Positions 1-6,795 of a stretch of 14,039 nucleotides of DNA are shown one piece after another. Location of the stretch: the NCBI GenBank assembly GCA_020630145.1, contig JAHDBX010000001.1, positions 1 to 14,039 of the forward strand, in the 5' to 3' direction. This stretch comes from Gammaproteobacteria bacterium. Its GTDB lineage: Bacteria; Pseudomonadota; Gammaproteobacteria; HTCC5015. Numbering within the stretch: position 1 is the stretch's first letter; every line of letters begins with the position of its first letter. A model generated the notes under the pieces. It saw only the letters and a list, made by a program, of their open reading frames with translations, searched no databases and had not been told where the DNA came from. The position numbers were made by a program, and so were the translations under genes.

Positions 1-33
1 AAAGGCAAGATAAGTAAGGCTAGTAATACATTA

Positions 34-498
34 CTAAATGTTAACCGTTAAGGCTGCACCAATAGCGCCAATGCAGGTTAATGTGGGTGTACCTAGTAGT
101 AAAGTCAGTATTAATGCATATAAGCCATTTGTCGGTAGGCTATAAAATAGTGATAGTAAGGGCGCGAGCAATATAATAGGCAGGCTTGCAATTAGCCAAT
201 GTGCGATGAGTTTTGCGTAAACCAGTAAGTGCAGGCTGGCTGGGCTACATAATAGAAGGTCTAAAAAGCCTGTTTCGGCATCGTCGTTGAATAAACTACC
301 CAAGGATAATAAAGCCGATAGCAATGCGGTTACCCAGACGACGCCTGGGGCAATTGCACTAAGTTGGTTGGGCCCATAGCCAATACCAAAAGGGAAAAGT
401 ACCAGTACCAGTATAAAAAACAAAACGGCGTTAATGACTTTCGATGGATTGCGAAAAGCTAAAAGTAAGTCGCGTTGTAAAATACTCGTAAAAGGCAT
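34..498 (-). CDS. ccmB: Haem exporter membrane subunit CcmB, apparently frameshifted near its middle
   Basis: This is the membrane subunit of the CcmABC(D) transporter, which delivers haem for cytochrome c maturation (System I). The 154 visible residues match the CcmB family: an N-terminal basic/aromatic segment, then FPFGIGYGPNQL, IAPGVVWVTALL, LFNDDAETGFLDLLL and LLLGTPTL in the usual order. Family members are about 220 residues long, but this frame stops (TAG then TAA) just after ALTVNI. The next bases towards the window edge encode SNVLLALLILP in the adjacent frame, which is what CcmB normally has there, so a frameshift lies at about 34-45. The gene starts two bases after the ccmA stop and is probably translationally coupled to it. 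The frameshift could be a true mutation or a sequence error; the remaining third lies outside the window. Family identity is secure, intactness is not. Confidence 0.88.
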   Translation of the reverse strand: MPFTSILQRDLLLAFRNPSKVINAVLFFILVLVLFPFGIGYGPNQLSAIAPGVVWVTALLSALLSLGSLFNDDAETGFLDLLLCSPASLHLLVYAKLIAHWLIASLPIILLAPLLSLFYSLPTNGLYALILTLLLGTPTLTCIGAIGAALTVNI

Positions 499-500
499 AG

Positions 501-1136
501 TTATTTTTGTAAATGAATTTTTTTAACGCCGGCATAGGAGTCTAATGCGGAATCCTGATGGCTGGCAAATATTAATAAGCCTTGCTTATTTAAGTGTTCT
601 GTAAAAATAGTATCTAGTATTTCAATACCTAGGCGGTCTAGAGCGGTGTAAGGTTCGTCTAGCAGCCACAGTGGTGTATCGCTTAGTAGTAACTGGGCAA
701 GTGCTATGCGACGTTGCTGCCCAGCAGATAGGGTGCCGGCCATTTCTTCTTCAAAGCCTAGTAATTCAACCTGCTCTAAGGCCTTGTCGATACTTTGAAT
801 GGTGAGCTTTTTACCACGTGCCTGCATCATAAACTGACAGTTTTCACGTGGACTAAGTTGTTTATTAACGCCGGCAGCATGGCCGACAAAACAAAAATTA
901 GCGGCATAAGCTTGTCTGCTACTTTTAATATCCTTGCCTTGATAGCTAATGACACCGCTTTCAGGTTCGGCTAAACCGGCAAGAATACGTAATAAAGACG
1001 TTTTACCACTGCCATTGGCTCCCACAATGTGCAGGCCTTCGCTGGACTTCAATGAGAAGTTTATGTCAGAGAACAGTAAGCGATCACCGCGTTCGCAGCT
1101 GAGTGATTGGCTTTGTAGGGTATATGTATTCGTCAT
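501..1136 (-). CDS. ccmA: Cytochrome c biogenesis ATP-binding protein CcmA
   Basis: This is the ATPase of the Ccm haem transporter, on the cytoplasmic face of the membrane. The 211-residue protein has a complete ABC ATPase set: Walker A GANGSGKT at residues 39-46, signature LSAGQ at 136-140, Walker B LWLLDEP with D160/E161, and the switch His at 193 (ASHQ). The reading frame is open further upstream to 1232, but I chose the ATG at 1136 (MTNTYTL) because it gives the usual family length of about 205-210 residues and the upstream codons resemble no CcmA sequence. No strong ribosome binding site is visible. ccmB follows after two bases. In most gammaproteobacteria ccmC and others come next, which would be beyond the left edge. 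Confidence 0.95.
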   Translation of the reverse strand: MTNTYTLQSQSLSCERGDRLLFSDINFSLKSSEGLHIVGANGSGKTSLLRILAGLAEPESGVISYQGKDIKSSRQAYAANFCFVGHAAGVNKQLSPRENCQFMMQARGKKLTIQSIDKALEQVELLGFEEEMAGTLSAGQQRRIALAQLLLSDTPLWLLDEPYTALDRLGIEILDTIFTEHLNKQGLLIFASHQDSALDSYAGVKKIHLQK

Positions 1137-1191
1137 TATGTCTATCGTTTTGAGTTGCCTTGATTTTAACGCGAATTCTTCTCTAAAAGTG

Positions 1192-1240
1192 ATAGCATTA
1201 GCTATTATTGACATAATTAATGTATAAATCATAGCATTAG
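1192..1240. repeat. Direct repeat ATAGCATTAG in a divergent promoter region
   Basis: The ten-base word ATAGCATTAG occurs at 1192-1201 and again at 1231-1240, with starts 39 bp apart. The first copy is also part of a small inverted repeat, ATAGC-ATTA-GCTAT (1192-1205). The second copy overlaps the candidate -10 box of the rightward promoter. Both copies lie between ccmA and the DUF1499 gene, so they could be paired operator sites, though a chance repeat in AT-rich DNA is possible. Confidence 0.4.
1208..1237 (+). promoter_or_regulatory. Candidate sigma-70 promoter for the DUF1499 gene
   Basis: A perfect -35 box TTGACA lies at 1208-1213. With an 18-bp spacer, TAGCAT (1232-1237) matches the -10 consensus at four of six positions. 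The predicted transcript would begin around 1244, about 18 bases before the ATG at 1262. The -35 is strong, the -10 only fair. Confidence 0.4.
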
Positions 1241-1261
1241 ATAAAAATATTCGGGGTCAGC

Positions 1262-1741
1262 ATGCTTTCTAAATTTATTTTCGGTTTTATAGTCTTACTA
1301 TTTATCACATGTATTCTAATTGCTATTCTGTTTGTATATAAAGCACAACAATCTAAAAATTCGAGCTTATATACAAATAATTTAAGTATGGGTTTAGAAC
1401 GCTTGAAACCATGTGGTTCAAAACCGAATTGTGTCTGCTCAGAATATGCTGATAAAAAGCAGCATTTTATTGAGCCACTTACTTATGAAATTAGTGAGCT
1501 TGCTATTATGGAGAAAGCTGTTGCAGCGATCAATGATATGCAAGGTGTTATTGTGCATCAAGAAGAAAACTATCTTGCGGTAGAGTTTTCATCAGCGCTC
1601 TTAGGCTTTGTTGATGATTTCGAAATTCGTTTAGATGCAACAAATAAAACGATGCACTTTCGTTCAGCATCTCGAGAAGGGCATAGTGATTTTAATAAAA
1701 ACCGTCAGCGTGTTCAAACCTTAAGGCCTTATATTTTGTAA
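1262..1741 (+). CDS. DUF1499 family membrane-anchored protein
   Basis: The 159-residue protein begins with a hydrophobic segment (about residues 5-27) that looks like an uncleaved anchor or signal, so the rest is probably periplasmic. The family signature is clear: LKPCGSKPNCVCSE (residues 49-61, with C51, C57 and C59), EFSSALLGFVDDFEIRL (109-124), then FRSASREGHSDFNKNR (133-149). These are the conserved blocks of DUF1499. The function of the family is not established, and the sequence gives no catalytic clue beyond the conserved Cys, Arg and Asp residues. The ATG follows a GGGGTCAG stretch that may act as a ribosome binding site. The gene runs divergently from ccmA and stands alone, separated from the redox operon by 335 bases. 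Confidence 0.9.
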   Translation: MLSKFIFGFIVLLFITCILIAILFVYKAQQSKNSSLYTNNLSMGLERLKPCGSKPNCVCSEYADKKQHFIEPLTYEISELAIMEKAVAAINDMQGVIVHQEENYLAVEFSSALLGFVDDFEIRLDATNKTMHFRSASREGHSDFNKNRQRVQTLRPYIL

Positions 1742-2076
1742 GTCTGTCGCACTAATTTAGGGCTTTATATCTTCTTGTAAAATCAATTTTCTCTGCACTT
1801 TGTTTGAGCGGCTTGCATAAATAGTAGTGCATAGTAAAACAGAGCAATATTTTTCTGTGCACCAGCACTGATCAATATTTGATTTTTTGCACCAAAGAAA
1901 ATCATAAACATTTCAAAATGTAATCAAAAACTTTTTTTCATTACAAATTTCATTTTTGGCATTTAATTTGCAACTGTATATTTTGTTGAGAATTAATTTT
2001 GCGCTATGCACTATTTAGAAGCGCGTAAATAATTTACTGATGACCTTTAAAACACAAGGTATAGGCAAAAAAAACA
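1742..2076 (+). promoter_or_regulatory. Non-coding regulatory region upstream of the redox operon
   Basis: This 335-base AT-rich stretch has no credible gene. It holds the sigma-54 promoter at 1956-1972 and several TGCAC-type words: TGCACT at 1794-1799, the reverse form AGTGCA at 1826-1831, TGCACCA at 1858-1864 and TGCACCA again at 1888-1894. The last two start exactly 30 bp apart, about three helical turns, so they face the same side of the DNA. A perfect 13-bp inverted repeat ATCAA-TAT-TTGAT (1871-1883) lies between them. The words resemble NtrC half-sites (TGCACCA), and their position 65-165 bp upstream of the promoter is usual for sigma-54 activators. A further TGCACT is at 2007-2012 in the predicted leader. 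I saw no GT-N7-AC pair typical of NorR among the GT words I checked at about 1800-1870. Confidence 0.6.
1956..1972 (+). promoter_or_regulatory. Sigma-54 (-24/-12) promoter of the redox operon
   Basis: The element reads TTGGCATTTAATTTGCA. GG at 1958-1959 and GC at 1970-1971 are separated by exactly ten bases, and both TGGCA and TTGCA halves match the RpoN consensus apart from C to T after TGGCA. Transcription should begin near 1983, giving a leader of about 94 bases before the GTG start at 2077. Such promoters need an ATP-driven activator bound upstream. Confidence 0.8.
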
Positions 2077-4086
2077 GTGGCAACAAATGCAAATAAATCT
2101 GAAACAACAGTAGGGCTTTATCAGCCTAATACTGCTGGCCGCATTGTGGTTGTTGGTAGTGGCCCGGCAGGTGTTCGTTTTGTGAATGAAGTATTAAAAC
2201 GAAGACCGAATGCTCAAATAACGGTTTTCAATAATGAACCATTTCAACCGTATAACCGCGTTCAGCTTTCAGCGTTATTAGCCGGTGATGTTCGTTTAGA
2301 AGATGTATTTTTAAAATTGCCTGATGAGACGAAACATAAATATTTTTCTCATATTATTTGCAAAGTAGAATCTATTGATACAGACAATAAAAGTATCCTT
2401 GACGCAAAAGGTAATACGCATTACTACGATAAGTTAATACTGGCAACAGGTTCGCGTGCACATACGCCTAATCTCAATGGCGTTAACAATAAAGGTGTTT
2501 ATACCTTCCGTAATTTAAAAGATACCGAGTCACTTTATGCGCGAGTATCAAGCGCAAGGCATATCGTTGTTGCTGGCGGTGGATTGCTAGGTATAGAAGC
2601 GGCTCGTGCACTGTCGCGAGACAATACAGACGTTACCTTAATTCAACAAGGCTCACACTTAATGAACAGGCAGCTAGACAGTTATGCGGCTGCTTTATTG
2701 ACAGAAAAAATAGAAGCACTTGGTATAAGAGTCATCGTAAATACGGGCTTAAGTACGATACATAGCGATGATCGTGTAAAGGCTGTAACAACAAGAAAGA
2801 AAGAATATATAGAGTGTGACACGGTACTGTTGTGTGCAGGTATATCGCCAAATATTGAAATGGCACGTGCCGCGCATATTAAAGTCAATAAAGGTATTGT
2901 AGTTAATGATCAATTGGAGACATCTGCGAATGATGTTTATGCTATTGGTGAATGTAGTGAGCATAACGGCAAAACATATGGCTTAGTTAGTCCGGGTTAC
3001 GAGCAAGCAGCCATAGCTGCAGATGTAGTCTGTGGTGGGCAGGCTTATTATAGTGGTTCGGTGCCTATTAGCCGTTTAAAAATTGTTAATGAAACAGTTT
3101 GTAGCATGGGTGAGGTTACAGACTACCCTGACAGGCCAAGACAAAAGGAAATTGTATTCAAAAATGATAAAGAGAATATATATCGAAAAATAGTTCTACA
3201 TAAGAACCGGTTGATCGGAGCAACAGGTTTTGGTGATTGGGCTGAAGTACGCCGCATAGAAGAAGCCTATAAACAGAAGCGACTAATTTTTCCTTGGCAG
3301 GAATGGCTGTTTGCATTTACAGGACGTCTATGGTTTCAAGGTGAGTCTAATCGTGTTTCACAATGGCCTGCATCTTCTATCATTTGTCAGTGTAATAATA
3401 TTTCTCATGGTGAAATTGTTGCTGCCATAGATAATGGTTCTAACAGCATGCAAGTTATTGGTGATAAAACCTCGGCAGGTACTGTATGTGGTTCTTGTAA
3501 GCCTTTATTAGAACAGTTGCTTGGTGATTCAGGCCAGCGCACAAAGGAAACAACATGGGTACCTGTTTTAGTCAGTAGTTCTTTGGCGGTTTTGTTAGCC
3601 ACGTTTATTGTTTTAATGCCAGGCATAGCTGTTTCAGAAACAGTGCAAGCGCCTGCATTGTTAGAAAACATTTGGAACGATAAGTTTTGGAAGCAGTTTA
3701 CCGGTTTTAGTTTATTAGCTATGTCTGTGTTGGGGTTGCTCATGTCCTTGCGCAAACGTATAAAGAATAAGAATTTAAGTAAGACACTCGGAGATTTTGC
3801 ATACTGGCGACTACTACATGTAGTGCTAGGTGTGTTTTGTATTGCGACATTGGTTCTGCATACAGGTATGCACCTAGGTCAAAATTTGAATCAAATGTTA
3901 ATGATTAACTTTCTATTAGTCATTTTATTAGGCGCATTTACAGGCGCTGTATTTTCACTGAGTCATCAACTAAGTGCAAATGCAGCGCTAAAACTTAAAC
4001 AGTTCTGGTCATGGGCGCATATTGTTGTTACATGGCCCTTACCCATTTTATTAAGTGTACATATTTTAACGGTTTACTATTACTAA
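2077..4086 (+). CDS. NirB-like FAD/NAD(P)H oxidoreductase fused to a 2Fe-2S domain and a di-haem-b membrane domain
   Basis: The 669-residue protein has three parts. Residues 20-430 form a pyridine nucleotide-disulphide oxidoreductase fold of the NirB/rubredoxin-reductase type: FAD-binding GSGPAG (27-32), NAD(P)-binding GGGLLG (167-172), and the second FAD motif in YAIGECSEHNGK. Next is a BFD-like 2Fe-2S domain with C437-x-C439 and C471-x2-C474. In NirB, sirohaem nitrite reductase domains follow; here they are absent. Instead there are five predicted membrane helices (about 495-518, 540-558, 578-600, 608-632, 645-669). Helices 3 and 5 each carry His pairs spaced H-x13-H (H581/H595 and H648/H662), the pattern that binds two b haems in ferric reductases and cytochrome b. 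The basic loop RKRIKNK after helix 2 suits a cytoplasmic N-terminus. Inferred role: moving electrons between cytoplasmic NAD(P)H and the periplasmic cytochromes encoded next. The GTG start has AGG 11 bases upstream. Confidence 0.85.
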   Translation: MATNANKSETTVGLYQPNTAGRIVVVGSGPAGVRFVNEVLKRRPNAQITVFNNEPFQPYNRVQLSALLAGDVRLEDVFLKLPDETKHKYFSHIICKVESIDTDNKSILDAKGNTHYYDKLILATGSRAHTPNLNGVNNKGVYTFRNLKDTESLYARVSSARHIVVAGGGLLGIEAARALSRDNTDVTLIQQGSHLMNRQLDSYAAALLTEKIEALGIRVIVNTGLSTIHSDDRVKAVTTRKKEYIECDTVLLCAGISPNIEMARAAHIKVNKGIVVNDQLETSANDVYAIGECSEHNGKTYGLVSPGYEQAAIAADVVCGGQAYYSGSVPISRLKIVNETVCSMGEVTDYPDRPRQKEIVFKNDKENIYRKIVLHKNRLIGATGFGDWAEVRRIEEAYKQKRLIFPWQEWLFAFTGRLWFQGESNRVSQWPASSIICQCNNISHGEIVAAIDNGSNSMQVIGDKTSAGTVCGSCKPLLEQLLGDSGQRTKETTWVPVLVSSSLAVLLATFIVLMPGIAVSETVQAPALLENIWNDKFWKQFTGFSLLAMSVLGLLMSLRKRIKNKNLSKTLGDFAYWRLLHVVLGVFCIATLVLHTGMHLGQNLNQMLMINFLLVILLGAFTGAVFSLSHQLSANAALKLKQFWSWAHIVVTWPLPILLSVHILTVYYY

Positions 4087-4103
4087 TTACCCTAAAGATA
4101 ACG

Positions 4104-5417
4104 ATGAAAAAAATAATTTGGGGTGTGTGGATACTATTAACTTTTCTGTTAGCAGGATATTTTGGTTATAAAATGTTTTTGGCAAATAACAAAACTGAAT
4201 TTTTAATTGGTGATGCAACACATGGGCATCATCAAATTGAATTAGCCTGTGAGACCTGTCATACAGATGCCTTTGGTGGTGGTGAAGTTCTGCAAAATGC
4301 CTGCGTGGATTGTCACAAAGATGATTTGAATGAGTCGCAAGATTCACATCCGGCAAAAAAATTTACAGACCCTCGTAATGCTGATTTGCTTGAAACGCTT
4401 GATGCACGTTACTGCGTAAGTTGTCATACCGAACATCAAAAAGAACAAACACGAGAAATGGGCGTGACCTTGCCTGGTGATTATTGCTATCACTGCCATG
4501 TAGATATAGGTGACGAACGCCCTAGCCATAAAGATCTGGCTTTTGATAGTTGTGCTACAGCGGGCTGTCATAATTATCATGATAACCGTGCTTTATATGA
4601 GAGCTTTTTAACCCAGCATGTTGATAAAGAGTGGTTGAGTGATAATGCAAGAATTAAAGAAGCCGATTTCGCGACGTGGTTAAGCCCTACTGATAATAAG
4701 CAATCTGCATTTAAAGAAAAAATACAAGCTCACCCTGATATAGCATCTGAGCATTTTTCACATGCGCATGGTAAAGCTGGTATTAGCTGTGGTGCCTGTC
4801 ATAGTCAAGAGCAAGAATGGCTTGATAAACCAGGTTTGGCACAATGTGCAAGTTGCCATGAAAATGAAAGCCAAGGCTTTGTAGAAGGCAAGCATGGAAT
4901 GCGTCAATCTGAGAAATTATCTAAGGTTTTGTCACCATTAACACCTGCTGATGCTGCGCCGGGTCTGGCTTTTCATCAGAGTGCTATGAATATAGAGCAA
5001 GGTTGTAATGCTTGTCATAGTAGCCATAGCTTCGATACGAAAAAAGCGGCGGCTGAAAGTTGTTTAGTTTGCCACGCAGATGAGCACTCGATGGCATTTG
5101 ATACCTCGCCTCATGGCGTGCTGTGGGAAAAAGAGTTAGCTGGTGATATTGCACCGGGCGAGGGTGTGAGTTGTGCAACATGCCATATGCCACGTGTTGA
5201 AGTTAAGGAAGGTGAAAAAGTAGTTATGCGCGTTGAACATAACCAAAACTGGAACTTAAGACCGAATGAAAAAATGATACGGCCTGTGTGCATGAGCTGC
5301 CACAGTTTAGCATTTTCGATTGATGCTTTAGCAGATAAAAAGCTGATTCGAAATAACTTCAATGGAAAACCTGAAGTGCATATTGAGTCTATGGATTGGG
5401 CAATTAAACGAAAGTAA
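4104..5417 (+). CDS. Membrane-anchored undecahaem cytochrome c (cytochrome c3/HAO-like multihaem family)
   Basis: The 437-residue protein has a single N-terminal hydrophobic helix (about residues 5-26) and a periplasmic part with eleven haem c attachment sites. Ten are CxxCH, beginning at C49, C67, C104, C128, C229, C248, C301, C320, C357 and C396. One is the rarer CX4CH form, CATAGCH at C150. All bases were read directly. Sites cluster as 49-150 and 229-396 with a haem-free spacer between, which suggests two haem modules. I chose the ATG at 4104 rather than 4011: it lies 17 bases after the previous gene and gives a normal anchor, whereas 4011 overlaps that gene. The many extra His residues can serve as second axial ligands. 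The likely role is electron transfer from the upstream membrane reductase, or a reductase active site itself; no catalytic residue is identifiable by eye. Confidence 0.9.
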   Translation: MKKIIWGVWILLTFLLAGYFGYKMFLANNKTEFLIGDATHGHHQIELACETCHTDAFGGGEVLQNACVDCHKDDLNESQDSHPAKKFTDPRNADLLETLDARYCVSCHTEHQKEQTREMGVTLPGDYCYHCHVDIGDERPSHKDLAFDSCATAGCHNYHDNRALYESFLTQHVDKEWLSDNARIKEADFATWLSPTDNKQSAFKEKIQAHPDIASEHFSHAHGKAGISCGACHSQEQEWLDKPGLAQCASCHENESQGFVEGKHGMRQSEKLSKVLSPLTPADAAPGLAFHQSAMNIEQGCNACHSSHSFDTKKAAAESCLVCHADEHSMAFDTSPHGVLWEKELAGDIAPGEGVSCATCHMPRVEVKEGEKVVMRVEHNQNWNLRPNEKMIRPVCMSCHSLAFSIDALADKKLIRNNFNGKPEVHIESMDWAIKRK

Positions 5418-5443
5418 ATGATAAATTTAAAGAGGTAAATGTT

Positions 5444-6019
5444 ATGAAGAAAATTACTCTGGTAACAGCATTACTGTTATCCAGCATTTTAGGTTTAACC
5501 GCTTGTGGCTCTAAAGAAGAAACGGTTGGTATCGAGCCTAAATTATATACTGACTCGCTTTTTGCAGTGATGAAGGCGGATCGTACGAATTATACCAAGC
5601 TTATTATTCAACGCCTTGGGCCAAATGGGGCGGGTGTCATTAAGCCGGATGAAAAGTGGCAAGACCATGATAACGGTGCCTTATTGCCTGCACAAATGTT
5701 TAGAGCTGGCGCTGAGGCTGTAAGTGAAATGACAGATGATTTTACTTATTCGCTGCAGTCGATTTGGCCAATTAATTCACAAAACAAACCTAAAACACCA
5801 ATGGAAAAAGAAGGCCTGCAATATATCGCAGATAACCCAGGTGAAAATTTTTATGGTACAGAAGAATTAGGTGGCAAGAAGTACTTCACGGGTGTTTATG
5901 CTGATGTGGCGGTTGCCCAAGCATGTGTAACTTGCCATAACGAGCATAAAGATTCACCAAGGACAGACTTTAAACTAGGTGAGGTTATGGGCGGTGTAGT
6001 TATCCGTGTGCCTCTTTAA
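5444..6019 (+). CDS. DUF3365 (Tll0287-like) haem c lipoprotein
   Basis: This 191-residue protein has a lipoprotein signal ending in LTAC (lipid-attached C21), so it is probably anchored in a membrane facing the periplasm. The body matches the DUF3365/Tll0287-like family, a PAS-like fold with one covalent haem. The haem site is CVTCH at C161, followed by the typical ending NEHKDSPRTDFKLGEVMGG, with GGVVIRV close to the C-terminus. A strong ribosome binding site (AAAGAGGTAA) precedes the ATG, and the gap from the previous gene is 26 bases. Members of this family act as electron carriers or as sensor domains; here there is no kinase or signalling module, so a carrier or ligand-binding role is more likely. 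Confidence 0.88.
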   Translation: MKKITLVTALLLSSILGLTACGSKEETVGIEPKLYTDSLFAVMKADRTNYTKLIIQRLGPNGAGVIKPDEKWQDHDNGALLPAQMFRAGAEAVSEMTDDFTYSLQSIWPINSQNKPKTPMEKEGLQYIADNPGENFYGTEELGGKKYFTGVYADVAVAQACVTCHNEHKDSPRTDFKLGEVMGGVVIRVPL

Positions 6020-6033
6020 ATTAACGAAAACTG

Positions 6034-6063
6034 AAAAGTATGATGCTTATGCATCATACTTTT
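6034..6063 (+). other. Perfect hairpin inside the operon (processing site or partial terminator)
   Basis: Thirteen-base arms (6034-6046 and 6051-6063) pair perfectly around the loop TTAT. The stem starts with four A and ends with four T, and the ribosome binding site GAGG of the next cytochrome gene follows at once. The U-run is short, so it may only reduce read-through or protect the upstream message end, setting different expression levels within the operon. Confidence 0.7.
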
Positions 6064-6075
6064 GAGGCTTAAATT

Positions 6076-6408
6076 ATGGTAAAGCAAATTTTATTTTTTC
6101 TAAGTCTATTTTTCATTGTGGCATGTGGCGATGAAAAAGAGCCTGAAAAAAAGATAGTTAAAGAGCCTACGAAGGGTGAATTGATTGTAAAGCAAAATTG
6201 TAAGGTATGTCATGCACAAGGTCTTAATGGTGCGCCAATAATTGGTAATAAAAAAATGTGGGGACCACGTTTAGTTCAGGGAGAAAAAACCTTAGTTACG
6301 CATGCGATTAATGGTTATGAATTGATGCCTGCTAAGGGTGGCAATACAGAATTAACGGACGATGAAATTGCTTTAGCAGTTAAATATTTTATTTCAAAAG
6401 TTGAATAA
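6076..6408 (+). CDS. Small class I (c5-like) cytochrome c lipoprotein
   Basis: The 110-residue protein has a lipoprotein signal ending FIVAC (C17), then a charged Glu/Lys linker and one mono-haem cytochrome c domain. The haem site is CKVCH (C42, C45, H46). M84 in YELMPAKGG is the probable second axial ligand, and ELTDDEIALAVKYFI forms the usual last helix. Length and motif order fit the cytochrome c5/c551-5 group. It likely shuttles electrons between the multihaem cytochrome or DUF3365 protein and a partner such as a terminal oxidase or the bc1 complex. GAGG lies 9 bases before the ATG, directly after the hairpin at 6034-6063. Confidence 0.9.
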   Translation: MVKQILFFLSLFFIVACGDEKEPEKKIVKEPTKGELIVKQNCKVCHAQGLNGAPIIGNKKMWGPRLVQGEKTLVTHAINGYELMPAKGGNTELTDDEIALAVKYFISKVE

Positions 6409-6435
6409 TTTTTATATATCTCACAGGAGAATATT

Positions 6436-6789
6436 ATGTCTGTTTATGAAAGTATAGGTGGTGCAGCAGCAGTCGATGCAGCAGTAGATATTTTTTATCG
6501 TAAAGTATTGTCAGATGATCGTATTAGTCATTTTTTTGATGATGTTGATATGGATGGTATGCGCGCTAAACAAAAATCGTTTTTAACGATGGCCTTTGGT
6601 GGACCTAATGAGTATACCGGCAAAGATATGCGAGAAGCGCATAAGCATATGAACTTAACGGAAGAACATTTTACGGCAGTAGCCGAAGCACTTGTCGGCA
6701 CATTAAATGAGCTTGAGGTACCGCAAGAGCATATTGACGAAATTGTTAATATTGCCGTTAGTGTTAAAGATGATGTACTCAATGTGTAG
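6436..6789 (+). CDS. glbN: Group I truncated haemoglobin (trHbN type)
   Basis: The 117-residue protein has no signal and is therefore cytoplasmic. It shows the group I pattern: YESIGG at the start, F20-Y21 with Y21 at the B10 position that contacts bound ligand, AKQKSFL with Q46 on the E helix, FGGPNEYTGKDM, then the proximal haem ligand H69 in MREAHKHM. Group I proteins of this kind bind O2 and NO, and some turn NO plus O2 into nitrate when supplied with electrons. The next gene, six bases downstream, encodes a suitable electron donor. The ribosome binding site AGGAGA is strong. Confidence 0.93.
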   Translation: MSVYESIGGAAAVDAAVDIFYRKVLSDDRISHFFDDVDMDGMRAKQKSFLTMAFGGPNEYTGKDMREAHKHMNLTEEHFTAVAEALVGTLNELEVPQEHIDEIVNIAVSVKDDVLNV

Positions 6790-6795
6790 GTTATT

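Noticed and set aside
949..1227. Open frame of 92 codons on the plus strand opposite ccmA
   Set aside because: It lies antisense to the conserved Walker A half of ccmA, has low-complexity composition and resembles no family; it is a shadow frame.
1871..1883. FNR site
   Set aside because: The palindrome is ATCAA-N3-TTGAT, the half-sites point the opposite way from FNR (TTGAT-N4-ATCAA) and the spacing differs.
1858..1894. NorR-type (GT-N7-AC) activator site
   Set aside because: NO control would suit the operon, but the GT words checked between about 1800 and 1870 have no AC at the right distance; GTGCACCAGCAC at 1857 is one base too long.
2040..2096. Short leader peptide starting at the ATG at 2040
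   Set aside because: It has no ribosome binding site, runs out of frame over the real start and has no regulatory codon pattern.
4011..4103. Upstream in-frame start for the undecahaem cytochrome
   Set aside because: It overlaps the last helix of the preceding gene, and the extra 31 residues would spoil the N-terminal anchor; the ATG at 4104 follows the previous stop directly.
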